A stretch of DNA of 64,000 bases from Agrypnia vestita (lineage: Eukaryota; Arthropoda; Insecta; Trichoptera; Phryganeidae): assembly GCA_016648135.1 (NCBI GenBank), contig JADDOH010000471.1, positions 61,671 through 125,670 on the forward strand, written 5' to 3'. Made by a program: the position numbers and the translations under genes. Under the pieces are notes generated by a model, which saw only the letters and a list, made by a program, of their open reading frames with translations, was not told the DNA's origin and searched no databases. Below, one piece after another: positions 56,656 through 64,000 of this stretch; position 1 is the first letter of the stretch, and each line of letters starts with the position of its first letter.

Positions 56656-58509
56656 CTATACCTACTATATATAACTATAAGGAAATTAGAAAAGATATTA
56701 GAAGCTATAACACAAAAATAATTTCGCAAACAATAGAAACTAATAAAAATATGAAAGTCTTAAAACGGATAAAATCTCATGGATACCATAACATAACTAA
56801 AATAAAAGATAAAAATGGAATTATTGTAAGAGACAAGGAATCTATATCAAAAACCATTGAAAAATTTTACTCAGATCTCTACACATCACGAATTAACCAA
56901 AATGAGGTAAAAGAAAGATGCATATTGAATGTAGGATCCGAAGAATTACCAGAAATAAAAATCGAAGAGATAGAAAATGCCTTAAAGCAAATGAAAAATA
57001 ATAAGGCTCCAGGTACAGATCAAATAACAAGCGATATGCTAAAACTAGGGGGAAGAAAATTGACAGAAGCCATAAAAATACTATTAGAAAAATGTCTAGA
57101 AGAAGGTAAAATACCTTGTACTTGGCAAAACGCGGATGTAAAAATAGTATTTAAAAAAGGAGACAGCAATAATCTAGAAGGCTATCGACCCATAAGTTTG
57201 CTTTCGCATTTATATAAATTGCTAGCAAAGATCATAACGAATCGCCTAACGCTAAAATTTGATCACTACCAACCCGTAGAGCAAGCCGGCTTCCGCCAAA
57301 GTTTTGGAACCAGAGACCACATTCAAACTCTGTGATTACTCATAGAAAAAACAACAGAGTATAATATACCATAATATACCACTTAGCTTTAATCGACTAT
57401 CAAAAAGCATTTGACTCAGTTGAAAGGTGGGCAATCATCGAAGCACTCCAAAACGCGAGAATAGAGTCTAGATATATTCGATTAGTAAACTTTATATATG
57501 AAAATGCAACTATGAATGTTATACTTGACGACGACACTAGAAATGAAAAAATAAAAATAGAAAAAGGTGTCCGACAAGGTGACACAATCTCGCCTAAACT
57601 CTTCACGTTAGCTTTAGAAGATGTATTTAAGACCCTGAATTGGGATAAAAAAGGTGTGAAGATTGATGGCACATATTTAAGTCACCTAAGATTTGCTGAC
57701 GATATAGTAGTGGTAAGTAATAATATCAAAGAACTAAGTATAATGTTAAAAGAACTACACGAAGCTTAGAGCAAAGTTGATCTTAAGATGAATTTAAAGA
57801 AAAAAAAATCCAAAAAAAGAGTCCAGAGAACAAAGTCATCACTATCAATGATAATAATATTGAAATGGTAGATGAATATATTTATATACCTAGGACACAA
57901 GATAAAAATGAACAAAGATGACCAAACAGCAGAATTGCCAAGACGAATAGAAATGAGAGAAAAATGAAGAGAGAGAAAAAGAGCTGCTTTTGGCAAACTC
58001 AAACATATCTTCGAGAACAAAGAGTTAGCCAATTAGCCTAAAAAGGAAAGCCTTTGAATCATGCATACTGCCAGTGATGACGCATGGATTGGAGACTATG
58101 GCCCTTACAAAGAAATGTGTAGAAAAGCTCAAATGCACGCAACGATCCATGGAGAGATCCATGCTTGGAGTAAGCCTAAGAGATAGAATCAGAAATGACG
58201 AAATTAGGCGCAGAACTAGAGTAGTGGATATCATGGATCGTGTAGCGAAGCTAAAATGGCAATGGGCAGGACACGTTGCAAGGAAGGATGCTACAAGATG
58301 GCCTCCCAGAGTTCTGAAATGGAGACCTTGGGAGAATAAAAGAGGCATCGGAAGACCTCAAAAGAGATGGGCCGACGATATAGCCGATGTTGGGGGAAAG
58401 AAATGGCTACAATTAGCAAACAACAAGGAAGGATGGAAACAGAAGGAAGAGGCCTATATCCAGCAGTGGAGAGACGAAGGCTGATGAAGAAGAAGAAGAA
58501 GAAGAAGAT
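56656..58509 (+). pseudogene. 5'-truncated RTE-clade LINE with (GAA)n tail
   Basis: In order: 'KEIRKDIRSYN' linker, 'NNKAPGTDQITSDMLK', 'WQNADVKIVFKKGDSNN', 'GYRPISLLSHLYKLLAKIIT', 'QAGFRQSFGTRDHIQ', 'IDYQKAFDSVERW', 'KGVRQGDTISPKLFTLALED', 'HLRFADDIVVVS', 'YLGHKIKMNKDD' and a C-terminal 'RWAGHVAR'-like region 'WQWAGHVARKDATRWPPRV' ending at a TGA (58482-58484). GVRQGDTISPKLF and the short tandem 3' tail (GAA, 58485-58507) are RTE hallmarks. Stops at 57332 and 57767 and frameshifts near 57360 and 57790-58060 inactivate it. The endonuclease domain is missing. Confidence 0.88.
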
Positions 58510-59067
58510 ACTATATTACTATAAAAACTTTTAACTATATACTAAACATGGCCTTCTTTATATTTATTTTATTTGATTTTCAAAGAGACACCTATACAAT
58601 ACTGGGTACAAAATGCATAAAAAAACAATACATTTTTTATTTCAAATCCCGATCCACTATTCCAATTAAAAGTAATTTAAATCGGCTCTAGTAACATGCA
58701 TTTATTACATGTTTCAGTAAAGTACGATCATGTACAAAATGTAAATGAAAAAATAATATTATGTGTTCTAGATCAGGTTATTATCAAGAAAATCCTTTGA
58801 TATGAGATACGCACAAGATTTTTATGTATAACACTGTGTATTTAAATACATTTATTTTAAAAATATAATATTTATTAAAAAATATAAACGTATGAAACAT
58901 ATTAGGGACATTATCATGCATTTGAATAAGAAGTATACAACTTAAGGTAAATCAATTAAAATTTAATACTTATTTCTGTACCTAGTATTTTGTGGAAGCA
59001 GAGCTATTATGATTCATTTCTAAAGATAATGGAAGATTTTCTCTGGTACTAACGACTTTTATTGACA
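58510..59067. other. AT-rich spacer without recognised features
   Basis: Nothing supported. Confidence 0.45.
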
Positions 59068-59330
59068 AACTAGCTGTAACCCGTCAAAAATGACGGTAAT
59101 TTTACATGCCGGTTTCTAAAGAATAAGTATTTACTTATTTGTAGCCGGCACCCATGAAATAGTAATAACAACTTTTATCAAAATATTTGAACTTTTTTTT
59201 ATATTTCCCCTGCTGGCAGTTAATGGAACTAGTTTAAACCCCGGCGGTGGACGGGCAGCCGGACGGGCGGGCAGACAGACAGCGAAATTATTATGTTTGA
59301 TCTCTGAGACGAGAGAACAAAGTCTCCTAC
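59068..59330 (-). mobile_element. Helitron-like 3' terminus
   Basis: On the minus strand the segment ends with hairpin ACCGTCA/TGACGGGT-type pairing, then 'tacag' and CTAGT at 59070-59074. Upstream (higher coordinates) lies a GC-rich 'gcccgtccaccgccggggt' stretch and 'gctgtctgtctgcc'. The final 'acagctagt' is the same as at 39099-39107. Confidence 0.5.
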
Positions 59331-60308
59331 ATGTGTGTATGAGAACAAAGTCTCATATATCACTTAGATAGGTATACATTTTTATGGAATATTCCATATC
59401 TTCATAATTAGTTTCATATATATTCATAATTCAGTAGGTATCTAATCATAAATTTTTATTTATAATTCACATGAGAAATTTTATATAGTTATATTTGATA
59501 ATTTAGTCAAATGAATTATAAAATTCCATAATGCGTAGGTTACGTATTCTTAAGAATTTTTAATTTTTATCTATTTTTTCATTCTTTTTTTGGCTCAAAG
59601 ATGGCACTGTGGAAGTCGAAATGTGTATCTTTTTTGTATAACAAATTCAAGAGTTTTATTATAAAATTGATTTGAAATGCAAAGACGATCATTGTTTTTT
59701 TATTTATTTTTTGTGAATTTATTGACATAATGTGCAATAATTGGCGCACTGTGATGTTCTGTAAAATAACTTCAGGTTCTCGACACAAGATGTCGCTGTT
59801 AAGAAGAGTCGGTAAGTAGTTCGTGAAGCGTAAATATTTCTTTTTAGTCTAACAGATTGTATAGTTTTTTAGTAGGTACTAATTTTATAAAAAAAAAACT
59901 ATAGATGCATGTATAACATGTCTCATTTTGATTTACGCTACGGGGGCGAGAATTGAAGACCAAACAGGATGGGACAAACATCAGACATTATTTCTGATGA
60001 TGGACCCTGCAATCGGATCCTAAACGTCGACTAGAAGTCGGAGACATGGCGAAATAGTTCAGAAAACTACAGAAAACATGTTCATGCCAACGACATCAAT
60101 ACAATGAATCCACAATAATTCCTTTTAACATAAACATTTGTACTTCTGCGATATGATATATTTATGTAGGTAGGTAGGTACATATCGCACATCCCATAGA
60201 ATTTTGTAATAAGTAAAAAAATCTATTTTGTGCTGTATTTCAGAATACTTAAATAAACATGATTATGTACAATATAAAAATCATATAAAAAACCAAGTTT
60301 TTACAATA
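59331..60308. other. Spacer; decayed ribozyme-like motif at about 59976-60016
   Basis: Mostly AT-rich. 59976-60016 reads CTGATGA, T, GGACC, loop, GGATCC, TAAACGTCG. With two changes it would be a hammerhead-like core of the PLE type, but no other PLE sequence is visible around it. A (GTAG)n run lies at 60164-60178. Confidence 0.35.
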
Positions 60309-60562
60309 CTCCCTTTCTCATTTTCGGGTTTCGTGTCTACCATATGCGTCGGAATCTCCACACAACTCGTATGAAAAAATATTAAAAATTTGAAAAATCC
60401 AAAATTATACTATAATTATTAATTTTTTTTAACGAAAATTTTATAGATCTTCTTGATCGTCGCCACGAGTCTGCTTGCAAACTTTCAGTTCGATTGGATC
60501 ACGGAAAAAGGGTTAAAAAACGATCCAAAGTTTTTTCGTCAGGCAAGTTAAAAGAAAGGAAA
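60309..60562. mobile_element. Tc1/mariner-type MITE (family T), copy 2
   Basis: The left end CTCCCTTTCT follows TA. The interior 'cgtcgccacgagtctgcttg' and 'aactttcagttcgattggat' match copy 1. The right end is degraded (AAGAAAGGAAATA). Confidence 0.7.
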
Positions 60563-60804
60563 TAACAAATAGTTTATTACGAAACGCGAGCGGAAATTGA
60601 AAAACATTATAACAGTGTTTGTGAAAAATCAGAATTGCAAGAATAAGAAAAATATGTGTTGAATTTGCACCACCCTCCATATTCCAACTTAGCAATATTA
60701 AGCTTATTAGAACTTGTTCAAATCATAAATAAACGTATTACTAAAAACAAAAATAGGTGCCAAACTATAAAAAACTAACCAATAAAAAACAAGTTTTTAT
60801 TATA

Positions 60805-61074
60805 CTCCCTTTCTCATTGAAACAGGTTTCGCGCCTACTCCACGCGTCGGGCTCGAAAATTAAACAATAAATGAATCGTTACAATTTCGAAAAATCCAAT
60901 ATTATACTATAATAATTATTAACTTTTTTAAACGGAAATTTGTTAAATCGTTTTTATCGTCGCCATGAGTCTGTCTGCGAAGTTTCAGCTAGATTGGATC
61001 ACGAGAAAATGGTTAAAAATCGATCCAAAGTTTTTTCGGCAGACAAGCAGACGCAACGAGTTGAAAGAAATGAG
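60805..61074. mobile_element. Tc1/mariner-type MITE (family T), copy 3
   Basis: CTCCCTTTCT at the left and AGAAATGAG at the right, flanked by TA at 60803-60804 and 61075-61076. The interior matches copies 1 and 2. The 40 bp upstream ('ctaaccaataaaaaacaagt') also match the flank of copy 1, so copies 1 and 3 share a larger host repeat. Confidence 0.75.
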
Positions 61075-61674
61075 TAATAGTTCCCCCCTTTTCTGTGATA
61101 AGCCCCCAGTGTGACTTTTGAATGGGGCCGCTTGTTCATCTTTTCCCGCAGATAACAATAGAATTTGCGATTCCTACGCTACATCACGTACCAACTCCAT
61201 CATAAGAGTTTATTGATTCACTATTTCATTCAGTTCACTAAAATTCATTCAATATTCAATAAAAAAAAATTTCAATACACCGCATTCGTATCTTCGTCTC
61301 AAAGATTTTTAGTTTTTAAAAATTAATAAATGATTTTGTCCAAACGTGAAGTTAACGCCACAACTATGAAAAAGAAATTGAATTAAAAAAATAAGACCCT
61401 AGGAAAAATAATAGTTCTGTTATTAATCTTTCGTTGATTTTTGTGGTCACTCTCCTACAAATTTTATTTTTTTATTTTACGACACTTATATGGAATGTGG
61501 GACTTACATGTTTTTGCAATAATGTTTCAGTTGTTTACAAACCGAGTCGATAATGCTATCGAACCATTTAATTTTTGAAAAAGTATAATATTTTAATTTT
61601 ATTTTTTTTAAATAGAGATGCGGGCACGAAATACGTGTCGTACCAATATTTTTACTGTTTTCAAAATAAGCTAC
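61075..61674. other. Spacer without recognised features
   Basis: 61085-61200 is slightly GC-richer with no frame of note. Nothing else is supported. Confidence 0.35.
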
Positions 61675-61727
61675 ATAAACTCTTATGCTATGAAAATAGG
61701 ACTAACTTGCTGGTGTCCCAGAATGCT
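61675..61727 (-). repeat. SINE S1 body fragment
   Basis: On the minus strand 'gggacaccagcaagttagtc' plus 'ctattttcatagcataaga' matches the middle of the S1 copies at 34514 and 35331. Head and tail are missing. Confidence 0.65.
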
Positions 61728-63059
61728 GAATTATTGATAGATTTGGAGTTAACATTGCAGATATTATTCATTAATTTCAATGGATGGAAAACATAAACAA
61801 TGTTTTTTCTTCTATTTTTTAACTATTATCTTCTCCAAGCACAAGAGTAGGTAAGTCTCTTTTTGGAGAGGTACAGCGACAACTTTCGTGTGTTTTTAAA
61901 GTTTAAATACGCAAAAGAAATATGCAATAAAACTGCATCATATAATAATAATAATAAAATGTTATCGCTACTTGAGTTTTATTATATTTTATATTTTACT
62001 ACTCGAATTTCAAGAAAATTAGAATCAATTTATTTATGTGGTTGTACACTAAACCGCTAAAAATGTTATTTTTAAATGTATTTAACGACAGAATTTGAAT
62101 GATTATTTGGTAGGTACTCGTTTGACTTTAAGATTTAGAATTAGCTTATTTTGGAATATCTACGTTGAAAAATTATTTTCACATAGGTACATGAAATGCA
62201 ATGGCTGAAGTTGATTTGAACGTGAACTCATTATGTAAGATATAATTTATTTTATTATGATTTTCAATTGTGATATTATTTTTAAACGCTTTGTTGATTT
62301 TATTGAGCAAAATTTTCCCAAATATAATACAGGCACCGAATAAATGTTGCAAAATAATCATCATTTTAATGTCAAAGAACTATTTGAAATTAATTAGTTA
62401 TCCATTTGCGTAAAACAGTTAATTTTATTAGTCTAAGAAATCATCTAACATTGTGGACGGACTTCAAAACTTTTCCCTTGTTACAAGCACGATCTATTGT
62501 TGATTTTATTGTGTGAAACAATTCAACCTTGTGCAACAAAGCCTTCACTCGCAACCATTACATAAATGTTATGTATTGCTAACCACAATTCTAAAAATTA
62601 ACAATTAGCATTTTGTGCATCAAGGATTCGGCATCCTGATTAATGGTTTATTAAGTAAAAGGCTGGAATGTATTATTTTGCTCAATTTAAGTGGGTTACG
62701 TCTGACTGAGTGCTGTGGAGTTAATTAAGAATGATTTTAGACAAAATATAGAAAATGCTAATTTATCTAATGCATTGATATTCCATCGTTTATTGTAATG
62801 ATCTAATGCATTTAAAGATATTTATTTAAAAATAATGCAGCTAGGTACATTCTAATTATAGAAATCTACAATTTTAAGCGTTACATTTTAAATGCTCTTA
62901 AATGTTCATTCGTGCAAGCATGCGTTCATGCATTCCATACTTGAAAAAACTTTAGTTTTCGTAGTTTAAAAGCCTATTTAGTAATTCAAATGTATTTTAA
63001 ATGATTTATCCTTAAATCAACATATTATGATTTTAATTATGGGACTCGGAATATTTTTT
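61728..63059. other. AT-rich spacer without recognised genes
   Basis: An (ATA)n run lies near 61945-61960. No exon or element identified. Confidence 0.4.
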
Positions 63060-64000
63060 ATAAAATACTAGACGATAATTAGCACGAGTATCGCGCGAAC
63101 ACTACAGAAACAAACGAAGAGAGGAAAAAAATATTCATAAACTTAAAAACAAGGAATACCTTAAGAGGAAATGTAAAGCATTTGAGAAATGCTAATTAAA
63201 GTAGGCTCTATTATAAAAATGTTAATGACATGAGAAAGGAATTCAAGCCCAGAATAAACGCATGTAAAAACTCCTTTGGTACTATTATAAGCGGCAAACA
63301 GTTAAATGTGAGGAGATGCGTCGAACACTTCGACAATCTCCTTAACTCGGATGCTGAAGTCACCATTAGTGACACTCACCGACCAGGGTCAGAGAGTGAT
63401 GTACCACCTGTAACATATGATGAAGTAGCCCGCGCAACAGCTAAACTGAAAAACAAAGCGGCAGGATCGGATGGCAAATCTTGCACAAATCAAATCTTTA
63501 CACTGCGCCAGATATTGGAGAAGACGCAACCGTTCAACATCGGGACCCACCAACTATTTTTGGACTTCAAGGCCGTATACGACAGTATTAGGTAATAGGA
63601 AGAAGTTGTACGCTGCCATAAGAGAGAGTTCCATATCTCTGAAAAATAAATCAGAATGACTGAACTTACGATGTCTCGTATCCAATGCAGAGTGAGGGTG
63701 GAAGCAGACTTGTCTGATTAATTCCAGACAGTCAATGAGATGGAGATGGAGATGAGGAGATGCTCTAGCCTTTCTACTATTTAACATAGCACTGGAGAAA
63801 GTGATAAGAGACTCCAAAGTAAATACTGAATATATAATTAGGAATTAAACTATATATGGATAATATAATTAAAGCAAAGACATGTATGCGCAGAAAAGTA
63901 AAAAAATCAATTAAGCCACCAACGACTTTATGTAGCGGAATGTCAAAACTGCCGCCAGATGATGTCGGAGTTTTATCAGACGGTATCTAATCAGACGAAA
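63060..64000 (+). pseudogene. Reverse transcriptase relic of a third LINE, running off the window
   Basis: Broken frames give 'YKNVNDMRKEFKPRINACKN', 'VEHFDNLLNSDAEV', 'YDEVARATAKLKNKAAGSDG' (the K-x-A-x-G-x-D-G RT entry motif), then after an internal deletion 'LRQILEKTQPFNIGTHQLF', 'LDFKAVYDSI' (palm Asp), and further on 'GDALAFLLFNIALEKVIRDS'. Part of the fingers is missing, and stops interrupt the palm. It differs from the other two LINE relics in sequence. Clade uncertain. Confidence 0.75.

Noticed and set aside
59788..59812. Possible first exon on plus (ATGTCGCTGTTAAGAAGAGTC followed by a GTAAGT-like donor), shown here only by position and key bases
   Set aside because: Only about eight codons, with no downstream exon in the window; splice-like motifs of this strength occur by chance.

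Overview
This is an AT-rich stretch of an insect nuclear genome. Spliced genes with canonical GT/AG introns, polymerase III tRNA genes with internal A and B boxes, tRNA-derived SINEs, several non-LTR retrotransposons, Penelope-like elements, Helitrons and many MITEs show that it is eukaryotic. A lepidopteran source is my best guess. It rests on remembered features of moth and butterfly repeats: the decayed LINE family at 16.8-17.8 kb (tail ending near 'tctgcctacccc') and the Helitron 3' end at 39.1 kb. I could not check this by search.

Two host genes are clear, both on the minus strand and both of the Nimrod phagocytosis-receptor family. One is a complete seven-exon gene at 16054-26183 (762 codons with stop). 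It encodes a signal peptide, an EMI domain, a CCxGF motif, one laminin-type EGF domain, a long Thr/Ser-rich stalk, one transmembrane helix and a tyrosine-bearing tail, which is the NimA architecture. The other is the first coding exon (2173-2429) of a secreted NimB/NimC-like gene that continues beyond the left edge. Two ordinary tRNA genes, Ile(AAT) on the minus strand and Trp(CCA) on the plus strand, lie in the fifth intron of the NimA-like gene. Two weaker host-like pieces are the 3' end of an unrecognised gene or transposon-derived ORF (44964-45343, minus) and an isolated terminal exon with a hydrophobic C-terminus (52252-52384, minus).

Almost everything else is mobile-element debris. 0-16 kb: SINE and LINE tails, Penelope-like (PLE) fragments, a four-copy unclassified repeat and a dense MITE cluster at 8.3-11.6 kb containing a clean nested insertion. 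16-26 kb: the NimA-like gene with TE-filled introns. 27-36 kb: MITEs, a second PLE foldback, hairpin elements, a CA microsatellite and two SINEs. 36-41 kb: a hAT transposase relic and a terminal-inverted-repeat element with a Helitron end and a ~130-bp minisatellite inside it. 41-53 kb: sparse, with a CR1/Jockey-type reverse transcriptase relic at 47.3-48.4 kb. 53-64 kb: a PLE endonuclease fragment, a mariner scrap, a 1.2-kb heptanucleotide satellite, a 5'-truncated RTE LINE ending in (GAA)n, a Helitron end, MITEs and a third reverse transcriptase relic.

The most unusual signal is the repeated hammerhead-ribozyme-like motif tied to the PLE fragments. At least two copies (4796-4840 plus, 20297-20338 minus) keep the whole core, with stem III reduced to one base pair and one extra nucleotide before stem II. 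Other copies are decayed. Two PLE pieces are arranged as foldbacks, with inverted ribozyme-bearing ends around a GIY-YIG endonuclease fragment.
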